64,000 nucleotides of DNA from Thuidium tamariscinum. Taxonomy: Eukaryota > Streptophyta > Bryopsida > Hypnales > Thuidiaceae. The translations under genes and the position numbers were made by a program. The notes below the pieces were generated by a model. The model was not told the DNA's origin. It was given only the letters and a program-made list of their open reading frames with translations, and ran no database searches. This document shows positions 52,196 to 64,000 of this stretch, piece by piece. The stretch covers positions 26,738,347 to 26,802,346 of the forward strand of contig OX344753.2 in the NCBI GenBank assembly GCA_947034885.2, in the 5' to 3' direction. Position 1 is the first letter of the stretch; every line of letters starts with the position of its first letter.

Positions 52196-53800
52196 AGCAT
52201 TTTCGTAACCTTTCGTGGTTCTTAAGATCTCTACCATGCCATTTCGGTCCTCTTGCCATGCCTGAGCACTTGTGAAATTAACTACACTGAGAGAAAGATA
52301 GAACGGCAGTGTCGACTCCTCTGCAGTTTTGTCAACGGATACATGTGGAGGTATATGCGAAGCACTGGTTTCCGTCCTTAGGAGGAGCACCCTGTGACTT
52401 GAAGTTGATCCTCACTTTATTTTCCGCCCGTCAGGTCGAAATGTAGATATGCCAGATTCACCCCCTTAAATCCCTGATGGCCTAGAATCCACCTTCATAG
52501 TTCACTACTCATCTGTTGGGTGATTTGATTGATGCTCCCAGAGAAGGATTGGACTACAACGTACCGTTGGTAGAACTAGCGGTCGAGGGCAGGGTAATAG
52601 AGGATCCCAACGACGAAAAACAGTCGTTGGTGTTCGTAGAGGTCAAATGCAGATCTACATGTGATCTTGTAGTTTGGACATTCTCTCCCGCTTACAATGT
52701 ACTGTACTTTTCCTGAAAATAGACAATGCGACTAGAATGTTGCAACTCACAAATTCTGTGTACGTCCTCATATGTCGGCTCTCGTTGCGACCTAAATATG
52801 TTCTCTATGGCATGTTTCCGAATTGAATCTTCTGAATTGCTGTCAATTATCACGGTATATTTGCAAGGTGTGTTGTCTACTCCTTGCAAATACACCGAAT
52901 TAATTCAAGCTCGCTTCTAAATACACCCAAGCGAGCTGAAATACTGGAAGTGCTTCAGTCTCAGGTGAGGCCAACTTCTGACTGCCTTCGTTTCACAGTT
53001 TCTGGTTACCTGGAACGCTAGAATCAATGGGGGTCTTCTGCAATGTTGGGTATCAAGAAATGTAATCCGTTCGTCTTCGATTTGCATTCTGCGTTTGTCT
53101 TCGAACAGATTTGTTCTGCTCGTGACCACACGATGAGGGTCAGGTGATGCTCGGTTGTTAGCATATTCAGTTGGTCATTCTCTAACATTTTAGTCCCAAA
53201 GCGGCAAACGGGAGAACATGCATATGCTGAATGCTCATCTTTGCTTGAATAGAGTTTAGGGTGCAGAGACAGGGGAGTCCGACACTCTTTTAAGAATTTT
53301 TGTGCTGGTTCACCCATCTTACGAATTCTGTAGAACAGAACTGATCCATGTTTCGTGCATGTGTGCATGTGCTTGATTCTGCACGTAGAAAGGAACTCCG
53401 TTCGAACGTATGGCAATTGATGGTAGAAATCCATACGCTGGAATAATGCTGAAGGCTCCTCTCTCAAGATTTTGCAACAGAAATCAGGAGCAAGGGTGTC
53501 CTGTGGGATTAGGGGTTAACTTGTAACCCGTAACAGTCGCTGGGAGTATTTGGGATAAGGCAGGACAGGGTGAAATCTTGGCCATGTAAGAAACCCCGAT
53601 GTGGGCCTGTTGTGTAAACTAGCATTCTTTGCCTTCATGGTACGTTGTATGACATACTATTTCTCCAGGGCTTTGTCCTCGACTGATTGTTCTTGGTTCT
53701 CCTGCTTTCACTTGCCAATAAGACTATGGAAATTTGAACAACCTATTCACAGGACCTAGGCATAGTATGAATAAGTGGCACATTTAGGTGTACCCACCTT
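52196..53800. other. Downstream of the unnamed gene; no recognised gene
   Basis: Mixed-composition sequence, probably including the 3' UTR. An open frame at 52516-52716 starts without ATG and has no domain. The minus-strand frame 53024-53467 is likewise unrecognised. A half-site resembling family E ends (GCACATTTAGGTGTACCCAC) lies at 53768-53787. Confidence 0.4.
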
Positions 53801-56375
53801 AGTGTACTTAACCCTCAATTGGCATACCATGTTGAAGTAAATTTGATCAAATTTCATTATTGAGTCTTGAATTGAATTTGAGATGCAAATTAGATTTGAA
53901 GTTGATTGTATTGGATCTCAAGTTGTCCAAAAACGCATGAAACTTGACATAAAGTAATGCTAGAATGGTTGACAGTAGTGACATGGATTATTATTGTAAA
54001 AGCATGAAATAGAAACATTAAGATGGGATTTGAGGCAAAAGAAGGTCATTTTTGGCTTGTTCCTTTGCTACTCCTAATGTAATGAAAGAATGGTTGACCA
54101 CTATCAAAATAATATTTTCTAAAAGGAATGAAGTTTTTGAAATTTAAAAAAATCAAAAAAATTGTTATATTAAATATTTGACATGGCCATCTTCTGACTA
54201 TGTTAGATACTAATGTAGTGCAATTCTTAGAATTCCCCTATGTTTAGGAACTCACAACCTTATTTAATAGGTGAATTTCATCTAATGTTGAAATGTATCA
54301 AAAATGCAATTGGAATTGAAGGTGTAGGAGATTGAGACTATATGGTTTAAGATTGGTCAAAGAGTGACTTGAGAACCAATTTCCTCCCTCCAGAAAATAC
54401 AACAAAATGAAAATGGAGATTGGATTTAATTTAGTAGTAGATGAGTAGTTGGAGATGGAAGAAAGGTGAAGGTGAAGTAGAAGGAAGGCTCATGGACATG
54501 GAAGGGTCTTGACATAGTGATAAGAATTGGTAATTAATCTAGTGTTGAATTGTGTTAATGTACCTTGCTAACATGTCTATGGGGAATGAATATAGATGTA
54601 GGAATAGTAGCATGACATGATTGTGAAGTTATTTGGATGAAGTATTGTAACTTGGTTGTTGTTAGGTGGTGAACATGTAGAGTGCTTAAAGCAATAGAAA
54701 AGGAGAGGAGAAAAATTTGCAAGATTATTGGACCCTACTATACATTTAATGCATTTTTAACAAAATAACTTATGGCTTGAGAAGGATGCATTCATTGAAT
54801 CCTCATTTTTGCAAGTTTTCATTTTTTTCCCATCTCTACATGACTTCATTCAAAACCTTGCACAATAAACATGAAGCATTGTTTGACCATGCCATTGATG
54901 CTAGTCACACCATTAAAGAATAGATTAAATTGTTTTTGTAGTATATTTGGATGCTTCATTTGTTTTTTGTAACTCCAACTATGAGCTTTTGAAAAAATTC
55001 GCAATTCATCTAGTGGATGTCTCTTGTAGTAGTTAAATAACAGGAAAAGGCCCTTCAACTTAGGTTCATTCAAGTGAATCTTTGACAAAAAGTGTGGTTA
55101 AAGTTTTTTGGAATTTTCAACCTATAAGACCCACTTCCATTTTGAATAAAGCTTGCCAAATACCACATTTAGGCTACAAAGTCAAATCTTTTTTAATTGG
55201 TCATTTTTACATGACTTGACTATGCAAATTTTGAATGAGGAACAAGATTCATGCCTAGTCTTGAGGAGATTTTGAATCCCTTTGGATTTTTATGCTAGGC
55301 AAAGAAATGCCATATAAGGGTTGATGACTAGGATGGATAAAATGAGGTCAAATTCAAGTCAAATTGTGATGAAAATTTATCTTTTTGAATCAAATATCGA
55401 CTAATGACATGCCCATGTAATAATATTTTGTCGTGAAATGGAGTTACATTTTGGATAAGTATTAAAAGTAAGGGTACACTAGTTGATGTTGCAATGAACT
55501 TCATTTTTTTAATCAATTCTTAAAGGATATGGGATAATTTGAAACTAAGAAGGTCAATGTTCAACTATTCATGGTTTAAATGTAGTAGAAATATTGTTAA
55601 TACATTTTCATATCTCATTTATGTATTACCTATAAACAATTTCAAAATTTGATAAACTAAAAAAGTATAGAAATTCTAATTAATTTTAAGTTTGAAAGTC
55701 CTTTTGTAATTTTAAGCCTCCAATCTAAATTTACAAAGCTCAAAGAGTTGGAGAGAAGACATCTATACAAACCCTAGCTCTCTAAATTTTATTACTTTTG
55801 AGTAGAGTTTTCAAATTAGAAAAAGAAATTAGAGAATAAAATCAAACCTCCAAAGGGCTACTAGATAGAGACATCCTTAAGGATTTCTACATCATGCTTG
55901 GCAATGTGAGAACAACAATGCTAGTATGTGAACATAGAGGTGTGAGCTTATGAGCCTTGAGCTTAAGTATAAGTAAGTATCATACACTCATTAAAGGTGT
56001 TTATAATATAGATATACTATAACCATTAAGGGGTTTATAAAATAGATACCTATACTATAGGTGTATAGAATTCTAGGCACATAGGCTCACACTTTCTATG
56101 CTCACATACTAGCAACCATGCCTTGTAGAATGGTATTAAGTAGGGGCTTACCTTGTCTAATCTTCACAAAAGTAGTCAAGATATAATAGTTAGGATGCAA
56201 CTAACGTAGCATTTATTTAATTAATTCTAGATCCATGTGAGATTATTATTCAACTAGAGTTCAAAGTCTTTAATAAACTCTAATGATTTTGGTAATTAGC
56301 TTCTAATTAAAGCCAGTTGCTTTGGTGTATTTGAAGATGACAACTTGAGAAGCTCTTTATACAAGTAGGATAGTA
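53801..56375. other. AT-rich intergenic DNA
   Basis: No gene or well-bounded repeat is recognised. Open frames are short and without domains. Confidence 0.5.
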
Positions 56376-56379
56376 GGAG

Positions 56380-57060
56380 GTTAACCCCTAAAGGTTTTTG
56401 GTTTTTGACACATGTCATTGTAGAATCTTGTGGTAAGGTAGTTTGAAAAGATGTGAAATTTTTTTTAGAAACTTTCACTGTATAGATTACAAAATATTAG
56501 CATTTGAATTGACAAAAATCCTTTCTTTATCCCTACAAACACTCAAGTAGCTATACTTCACAAGGTGACATTTGTATGAAAAAATGTTCAAAATGGTGGT
56601 TACTCTTTGAATTCATTCTTCAATTCAAGTTGGATATTTGCTCAAAAAAATTCAAATCATTAAAATTGTACAACATATAGGAAAAAAATAAGAAGAAAAA
56701 AAAAATAGAAAATGATTAAAAAATACTAAATTGTGAAAAATTTATTTATGGAAATGAAAAATGCTAATTCCAATGCTTGTAATATTGTAATGAATAATCT
56801 TCACCTAATGATTTAGTTTTTTTTCAAAAATATTAAAAATTGAATTAAATAAAGGATTTCAAACTTTTTATAGAGTAGAAATTCTATAACTATTTCCGAA
56901 CCACTCTAAACTGAAACTCTTCATAACTTTCATGACATTTATTGAAATGGAATGATTCAAAGCTTTCCATGTACATGTGATTCTACGTAATTAATTTCAA
57001 ATTTTAATTTCCTAAAAAATTGATTTTTGAAGAAGTTTTATAAGCTACCTAGGCTACCTA
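56380..57060. repeat. Partial copy of inverted-repeat family D
   Basis: It starts with TTAACCCCTAAAGGTTTTTG and a block X (to about 56520). Block Y then follows in the inverted orientation (TTCACAAGGTGACATTTGTA, GGTGGTTACTCTTTGAATTC). The order X-Y' differs from the X-Y-X'-Y' of 38524-40431, as if the middle two blocks were absent. Confidence 0.65.
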
Positions 57061-57094
57061 CTAAATGATGAAAATGACATCATTTTATTGTAAA

Positions 57095-57330
57095 GTTCCA
57101 AATCTCAACATTCATCCATATATTGGATAGGAAAGATCATATTATTTAGCTCATAATACATATCTCTCATTCTATTTTCATCCATTATTTTAGCAATTTC
57201 ATCCAGTACTTTTTTTTAAATTGAAGTTTATTGGCAATTTCATCCAAAATTTTACTAATTTTTTCTCTATAGGCTTGGTGCCAAGCCAAAAAATTTGGTG
57301 CAATTTTGCACCAAATTGTTGGAAAGAAAA
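57095..57330. repeat. Second copy of the repeat found in APE2
   Basis: It matches 47920-48140 in order and orientation: CTCAACATTCATCCATATAT, TTTTCATCCATTATTTTAGC, and a palindromic core TTTGGTGCAA...TTGCACCAAA. Confidence 0.6.
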
Positions 57331-57479
57331 CATTGGCTTTCACATTTCTATAAAAAAAAAATCTCAATGGTAGATGATAGCACTAGGTGTTTTTTCAAAC
57401 CATGAAGACTATTTCTAGAGTGTTCCCCAAGCTATGAACCAATATACCATTGGCTAGATTTATAAATAATACATTTTTA

Positions 57480-57600
57480 AACTAATAAATAATAAATAAT
57501 AAATAATAATAATGAAATAATTATAAAATTATGAAATTATAAATAATAATAATAATAATATATATTTTAAATTTTAATTAATAATAATAAATAATAATAA
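57480..57600. repeat. AAT-rich microsatellite
   Basis: Runs of AAT and AAAT units are interrupted by short AT tracts. A shorter ATA run lies at 58403-58428. Confidence 0.8.
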
Positions 57601-57738
57601 AATAAAAAATTTAGAAATATTATTTGATGTAGCAATCTCTCAATAACATCAAATTTCTAATGTGCCAAAGGTTCCAATCAATTGTAAGTAAAGGGATTTT
57701 TTTCTCCATTTTCTTACAGATATTTTTTCTTATCATAG

Positions 57739-58102
57739 CATAAGAGGATTTTCAGCTCCTGTACAAGACTGTGGGTTCCCAAACGCTGGGAACGCATTGG
57801 GAACTCTGGGAACGCGATGCTGATGTGGTCGAGCGACTGCCACGTCAGAAAATGATTTTTTTAAATTAATTTTAATTAAATATTAAATACTTTTAAAATA
57901 TTTTTTTGAAAAAAAAATCATTTTCTTAAATCATTTTTTTTCTCATTAATACATTCTGAAATTTTTTGAAAAAAAAAAATTTTAATTTTTTTTTTTCAAA
58001 ATTCAAAAATTCAGACCAGCAGGGTGCTGGTCTGCAGCAGTGGGAACAATTTCGGGGAACACCCCTGAAACGGTCTCCTGGGGGCCCAAAAATCCTCTTA
58101 TG
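57739..58102. mobile_element. MITE-like element, family A, copy 2
   Basis: The inverted ends are CATAAGAGGATTTT. Shared internal motifs are TGTGGTCGAGCGACTGCCAC (from 57823) and GTGGGAACAATTTC near the right end. The middle is A/T-rich. It differs from copy 1 at 5192-5458 mostly in the inner spacer. Confidence 0.75.
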
Positions 58103-58598
58103 TATTTTCCTTCATAGTTTAGGCCTTGTAATTTGCTGATTTTTTTTTCATTTTGAAATTTTTAAAAGTATATTCTAGTTATTATTTCCTACTATATGGG
58201 AACTTGCAGTAGTCTCTCCATAGCCTAAATGTAATGAATTACAATATTTTGGATTCTTTTTTTTCTAACAACTTGGTCAAAGTACAAGGCGCATCATATT
58301 ACAAGATGTTTGATAATGAATCAAACCTTTTGTACTTAGATTTTAAGCCACTTTAGACAATGACAACCATTCAACATTCTAATGTAACATCAACAATAGA
58401 GGTAAATAATAATAATAATAATAATATGCAAGATAAAATATAAGATTTGGAATTCTTTGAAGGCTTTCTAGTAGTCCTTTGGAGATGGGATTTTTTCTCT
58501 AAAGTTTTTGGATGAAGGTTAATTTTTTTTTAAATTGAATAAAATTTGTGTAAAAATTGTTTTAATAAGTTAAAGCTCTCTTAAGAACATAATTTCTA

Positions 58599-59672
58599 GG
58601 TCATTGCAAGAAACACCGACCACTTTTGTAGCACTTTGCAAAATTTGTTCTTGTCCAATGCTATAACTTTTGATTGATGAATCCATTGCCCAAACCAAAA
58701 AAACTATTTCTAGAGTTTTTGATTGCAATCATATTTTATATTTTTTAGAATTAAAAAAAATCATTTTATATTTAAAAGTTATTTTTGTTAATTTGTCACA
58801 CTTTCAAGATTAGGGGTTTTTATACTATTGATTGGTTAAAATTAATGATTTTTGGTTGAAATTTCTGTGGTATATTTTTATAGTAGGTAGACATGTCTCT
58901 ACCAAAGGGCATCTAAAAAAACCTTATTTTATGACCTCTACATTAGTGCAAACAAACCTCCCTTGCGTGCACACTTCCAAACATTAGAAATGCTTTTGAA
59001 CTCATTTTCTTAGTCAAACCTCATTACCAAAAAGTCTTCTCAAATGGAAAATTTTTAGTTTTGTTCAAAATTGTTTTTCCTATTTTTTACAAATTAAAAC
59101 GTCAATGTATGTATTTTCTAGTACATCATCTTAAACATTGAATTCTAGTAAAGAAAATACATACATTGACATTTTAATTGTAAAAAATAAGAAAAAAAAT
59201 TTGAACAAAACTAAAAATTTTCCATTTGAGAAGACTTTTTGGCAATGAGGTTTGACTAAGAAAATGAGTTCAAAAGCATTTCTAATGTTTGGAAGTGTGC
59301 GCGCAAGGGAGGTTTGTTTGCACTAATGTAGAGGTCATAAAATAAGGTTTTTTTAGATGCCCTTTGGAAGAGACATGTCTACCTACTATAAAAACACACC
59401 ACAAAAATTTCAACCAAAAATCATTAATTTCAACCAATCAATAGTATAAAAAAACCCTAATCTTGAAAGTGTGACAAATTAACAAAAATAACTTTTAAAT
59501 ATAAAATTATTATTTTTTAATTCTAAAAAATATAAAATATGATTGCAATCAAAAACTCTAGAAATAGTTTTTTTGGTTTGGGCATTGGATTCATCAATCA
59601 AAAGTTATAGCATTGGACAAGAACAAATTTTACAAAGCGTTACAAAAGAGGTTGGTGTTTCTTGCAATGACC
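58599..59672. mobile_element. Near-perfect 1.07-kb palindrome, family C
   Basis: Two arms of 521 bases each (58599-59119 and 59152-59672) are inverted copies around a 32-base loop, with only scattered mismatches and compensating small gaps. The ends read GGTCATTGCAAGAAACACCG. A possible 5-bp target duplication TTCTA flanks it (58594-58598, and 59674-59678 after one extra C). No coding capacity is seen; the minus-strand frame 59605-59886 merely overlaps the end. It should fold into a long hairpin and could produce small RNAs if transcribed. Confidence 0.85.
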
Positions 59673-61356
59673 CTTCTATATTTGATTCAATTGTAAGCAA
59701 TTTTATTTTGATATAATCTAATTTATAAGTCACTTTATAGAATAGCTTATCCCTACCATATAAAACATTGTAGAATTTACATTTAACCAGTAAGGTGGGG
59801 TACTTGCATGATGTCCATTTCTTACATAACAATTCAACCCATTTGCTATAGACTATTATAAAGTTTGTTGATAAAGAATAAACCAATAGAAGCTAAATAG
59901 CTTTGAAACAATCTCCACTTTGAAATATTGTTGTCCCTTAAACCAACATTTATTTAAAGGCTCTTATAAATGGTACAAAGTTTGTTTGATTAATTTCCTT
60001 TTACAAGTAGAAAACTTGTCATTTTTGTGACAAAATTATAATCATAATTTGACGATTGTTGGTACACTTGCAAATGACAATGTAAACTTAAGTTTCAATT
60101 GCATTATATGAAATGAAGCAAATACTCTCCCTTAAGAATTTAGGAAATCGTACCGTTATTTGTTCAAGGCTTCAATTACTCTAGCTTCAATTAGGTATTA
60201 CGATGCACTTATACTTATATTTTACTTCTTCCAAAAGTAAAGTTATACTTGCTGAGGGCATCCTCAATTGAAGACTTGTATTGAGTCTTGCACCTTCGCT
60301 TGCACTAGTATAAAGCTAGACCAAGTTACAACCCTAACAACTTCTCATCCACTTTGCTAGCATTATAGGCCTAATACATGCTAGAAAGCTAAATCCATGA
60401 GTCATTTTTTAGCCAATTGAACATGTGCTATGGCTCTCAAGGATTCTCATATCAAGAATGTAAATTCTTCTTGCATTTATGGACTCATAGTTCTAAGTAG
60501 TACAAAAGTTGAGCTAAAAAGAATGCATGGTTAGACAATTTATAATTTGTTGAGAATATAGATCTCTAAAGTCTAGGAATAGAAATCGAGACAATACCAT
60601 AATTTTGAATTGGAGGGAAGTGGACCTCACTTTGATCCAGGGACTTTAAAAAAATTTGTTCCAATGCAAAGTTGGAAATCTAAACTTCAAATGGATTTTT
60701 CCTAATTATAAAAAAAAAGGATTCTACATTCAAAAAAGATCCTCTATAGAAAAAAGGAGAATTTTAATTTATTGGCACATACAAAAAAGTTTGAAAAGGT
60801 ATAACAACTATGAATTTTTTCATTATGAGTGAATTTAGAAGCTCTTCATATTTTTCCAATTTGCCATACTTGAGAAGGAAATGATAGGGTTGGGAATAAA
60901 GACATACCGGTTGCATTTGACACCTCTTTTTTATTTGCCCTATTATTATACTATTGGTATGGTGGTTTCTTAGAGCTACTCTAAAGGTACTATAGTCATG
61001 AGCTCTCCAAAGTTTCTCTCATTTTTATAGCCTATTAGGAGAAGATGGTAGCCCCACAATAATGCAAAGTCTAATCATGGATGCATTGGATTACAAATCA
61101 ATTTAGACCAGACCCATTTTCAATCATTGTCTAATTCTATCATCCTACTTTTGGCCCTAGTTCCATCCAAAAAACATCCAAGTTTAGTCATTTTTTGATA
61201 AAATCATTGTATTAATGATAATGTCTCAATCTTTCAATGGTGAACACTCAAGTACCATTGAATACATAGAAGAGTCATAATGGATTGTTTAGAGCATCTA
61301 CAATGCTCCCTTCAATATGTACAATATCAACACTATAGTAAGTGCACACATTAGAT
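59673..61356. other. AT-rich intergenic DNA
   Basis: No gene or repeat boundary is recognised. Confidence 0.5.
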
Positions 61357-61629
61357 GAAATTTGAGGGCATTATAGGACCGTTTCGGGTCTGTTCCCAAA
61401 ACGGCTCCCAATGCCGCAGTCCCCTGTCAGGCCGACTTTTATCGAAAAATAAAATAAAAAATTTGGATCTTGAAATATGAAAATAAGTCCAAATTTTTAT
61501 TTTATTTTTTGAAAAATAAATAAATTTATTACGTGGTAGTGTCCCGACCACGTAGGATTCGAGTTCACAGGGCAGAAACTACGTTCCCGCAATCCGGGAA
61601 CCCGCAGTCTCCTAATGCCCTCAAATTTC
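61357..61629. mobile_element. MITE-like element, family A, copy 3
   Basis: The inverted ends are GAAATTTGAGGGCATTA, where CATTA...GG corresponds to the ends of the other two copies. On the minus strand it carries ACGTGGTCGGGACACTACCA, matching the GTGGTCGAG..TGCCAC motif, and TTGGGAACAG. It lies in the opposite orientation to copies 1 and 2. Confidence 0.72.
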
Positions 61630-61805
61630 TTCTAATGATCATTTGTAATTAAAAATCAAATCCAATGCAACCATTATGGATCCCTCCACTTCCATGGCCT
61701 CAATATGCAACTACTTAGGATCAACAAATTTGCAAAATGTGAAGGATCCACAAGTTGATTCACTGTAAAAATAGTCATTATTTTTATATCTTTTTTTGTA
61801 TTGTA

Positions 61806-62533
61806 GGGTCATTGTAAGAAACACCGTCCAAAAAGTGTAGCGTTTTCACAGTATTCTTTTTTTCCTTCAGGAGGGCTTTAAAATTAGAAAAACAATTTTT
61901 AAAAATTAAAAAAAATATGTTTCATGTATATATCTTAAGAAAAAGGTACCCAAGAAAGGAAAATTATAGGAAAAATCTCTAAGTAGGGGAACTAGAAAAG
62001 TGCAAAATCTCATGAAAATTGGTACTTTTACATTTTAATTTGTAAAAGATAGGAAAATCAATTTTTTTTAAAACTAAAAATTGTCCATTCTTAAAGAGTT
62101 GATTTTGATGAGATTTCACCAAAAGAACAATCTTAGAACCATCTTCAATGTTCAGAAATTGTGTGCAACAGAAAAAAATTTGCACTCATGTGGAAGACAT
62201 GAAATAACATATTTTTGGATTTCATTCAAAAATTATAAGTTTTACACCTATATGTATAGACCATGAAAGTTTTGTTTATAAATCATTAAATTTGGGCACT
62301 CATAAAGTAGTGAATTTTGTAAACTACAAACTGTGATGCTCAACAGAAATGATTTTTAAATATTATTATTTTTTTTTTTTTTTGAAAAATAAGGGATCTA
62401 ATAACCTTCAAGTTAGGTATATTCAATAAAAATTTCATGTTCATTGGACTTAATCTCCAAAAATTATAGTAGACAACAAAAAAGTGATTCTCATTGTGAC
62501 ATGAAATAGGACCGGTGTTTCTTGCAATGACCC
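61806..62533. mobile_element. Family C element, diverged copy
   Basis: The ends GGGTCATTGTAAGAAACACC and, inverted, GGGTCATTGCAAGAAACACC match the palindrome at 58599-59672. The interior shares ACATTTTAATT.GTAAAA and AACTAAAAATT..CCATT with it but is no longer a full palindrome. TGTA on both sides may be a target duplication. Confidence 0.75.
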
Positions 62534-62918
62534 TGTAATGTGTGCCAATGAAAGCAATCTTCCTTTTTTTGCATAAAAAATCTTTTTTAATGTAGAATCT
62601 AGTCTTTTCTTTCTTTAAATAGTGCAAAAAAAATCCAATTGATGTTTAGATTGCCAATTTTGCATTGGTTCAATTTGCTCAAAAAAATCCCATCACTATG
62701 CAAGTCTCATGGAATGTCCCTCCATCTGGTGATATAGGGATTGTTTGTTGAGAGAGCAAAGGAGATGCTTTTATAGGATGTTCATAACTCCACTCCATAA
62801 GTGGTTTTACAATTTCAATGCAGAACACTTGAGAATTGATCATACCTCATACATGATAGTATCTCAATTGCTTTGCAACAATACCATTGACAATTCCATT
62901 GAAGAAGCCACTGACAAA

Positions 62919-63216
62919 GCCTTAAGGTAACTATACCTAAAATTGCACAAATAAGCAATTCAACATATTTTCCATTATTATATTGGAAATTTTTGGTGGG
63001 GTCATGTTGGTAGTCAAAAGGGGATTCTAGATTCTCTTAGAATGCATTTTTGGGACACCACATGAATAAACTATGAATTTTCAAAAATGCTGAAAATAGA
63101 TGTTTCTAAAAGGAGTCATAGATTCTCATGAATAATGGGAGTACATTTTTGATAAAAAAAAACCTGGAGTCTGTGATTCTAGAAACGTGCAATTTTAGGT
63201 GTACTTACCTTAAGAC
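62919..63216. mobile_element. MITE-like element, family E
   Basis: Inverted ends of about 30 bases: GCCTTAAGGTAACTATACCT on the left and, on the other strand, GTCTTAAGGTAAGTACACCT on the right, both continuing AAAATTGCAC. The length is 298 bp and there is no coding capacity. A lone half-site lies near 53768. Confidence 0.72.
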
Positions 63217-63422
63217 TCCCTTGCACGCCAAATCTGACACACCAAACAAGAGTGATGGCAGACCCAATTTGTGAGGATGCGCTGAGAGTTGGGCCTGTCC
63301 TTCACCTTGGCTCGCCAATTCGAAACTCCCAGAGTGTCAGTTACTGCTATTCCGTACTCCACAATTACAGTGCATCGTATTAAAAATACTCAGTATTAAA
63401 AATATGTAATTTCTATCAACTA

Positions 63423-63516
63423 CTCCCTCTGTCCCGCCCACTAAAAGCGTCCCAAATTCTTCCTGCAAAGACTGTAAATCAGCCTAATTAGGAAGCTTTT
63501 AGTGGGACAGAGGGAG
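63423..63516. mobile_element. Stowaway-type MITE
   Basis: The inverted ends CTCCCTCTGTCCC match the Stowaway (Tc1/mariner) consensus CTCCCTCCGTYYC, and TA flanks both sides as the expected target duplication. The ends go on to pair through ACTAAAAGC. At 94 bp it is a short, well-preserved, non-autonomous element. Confidence 0.9.
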
Positions 63517-64000
63517 TACTTATTGAATTTGAGTACCAACAGAGAATAGGTTCATGACAGCTCCGATTCCAAGAGCATTGAAGATCTCAGTATCCACATC
63601 TAAATTCTAAAACAGACACTTTTCTGAAACCAACAGTTCGGAACACAATTTGGGAAAAATATCACATCACAATGTAATCAAATGAAAGAAAAAGTGAGAG
63701 CTACTGGTTTGAGGATTTTTAGAGTCTATGAATATACTACAAATTTTCAAAATTGAGGTCATAGGAACACTTGTTATTGATATTAGACTATGTAGCTTTA
63801 ATTGGGCATCCTTGAAGTACAAAATGCTTCAAGTCTCATTAGTTGCTTCAAAGTACTCTTCAACTTCTAATGGTTCTAATTAAAAACGATTGTTGAGTTT
63901 GAATAAACGCTTTGTCAAAAGGACTACTCACCTACAGTAAAGCCATCAGTTTTTGTGCCCCATATTACTAGAGTGTTCAAAATGATGAAACTTTGATGTG
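63517..64000. other. Intergenic DNA to the window edge
   Basis: Nothing recognisable is seen. Confidence 0.45.

Noticed and set aside
52516-52716. Open frame after the unnamed gene
   Set aside because: It begins at TTG rather than ATG, has no domain, and lacks a supported splice link to the preceding exon.

Overview
The window looks like nuclear DNA of a land plant, probably a bryophyte or another early-diverging lineage. Four genes can be recognised, all on the + strand. Three are rich in GT-AG introns, and all encode plant-type proteins: a B-type cyclin-dependent kinase (CDKB), a kinesin-4 of the FRA1/chromokinesin type, the AP endonuclease APE2, and a conserved nuclear-looking protein I cannot name. 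Exons are moderate in GC, while the DNA between genes is very AT-rich and full of short inverted-repeat elements. The species cannot be fixed from the sequence alone.

Layout: 1-4950 holds no convincing coding gene, only low-complexity tracts and a mixed-composition, UTR-like stretch. 5143-6628 is a cluster of MITE-like elements, one nested inside another. 6630-13400 is AT-rich DNA without a gene. 13400-19260 is the CDKB locus (coding 15762-18088, 8 exons, poly(A) signal near 19255). 19300-26100 is repeats, including a 1.2-kb fold-back element. 26150-33332 is the kinesin-4 locus. 35875-37249 is a second copy of the fold-back element and 38524-40431 is another large inverted-repeat element. 42640-48720 is APE2 (13 exons). 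50400-52195 is the unnamed gene, preceded by a cluster of E2F-type sites. 53800-64000 is again repeats, including a 1.07-kb near-perfect palindrome and a Stowaway-type MITE.

Three of the genes touch the cell cycle or genome maintenance. CDKB drives G2/M and carries an MSA-like element in its first intron. FRA1-type kinesins move on microtubules. APE2 acts on damaged 3' ends with PCNA. The unnamed gene has E2F-like sites, which would fit S-phase expression. I see no evidence that the four are co-regulated as a unit.

The most unusual material is in the repeats. Two fold-back elements (22100-23327 and 35875-37249) have arms built from degenerate units spaced almost exactly 177 bp apart, and the copies differ by one unit. 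Several other inverted-repeat families occur in two or three copies each. The kinesin gene lacks one base in a conserved motor motif and has no recognisable C-terminal third, so it may be a truncated or decaying paralogue, or the base may be a sequence error.
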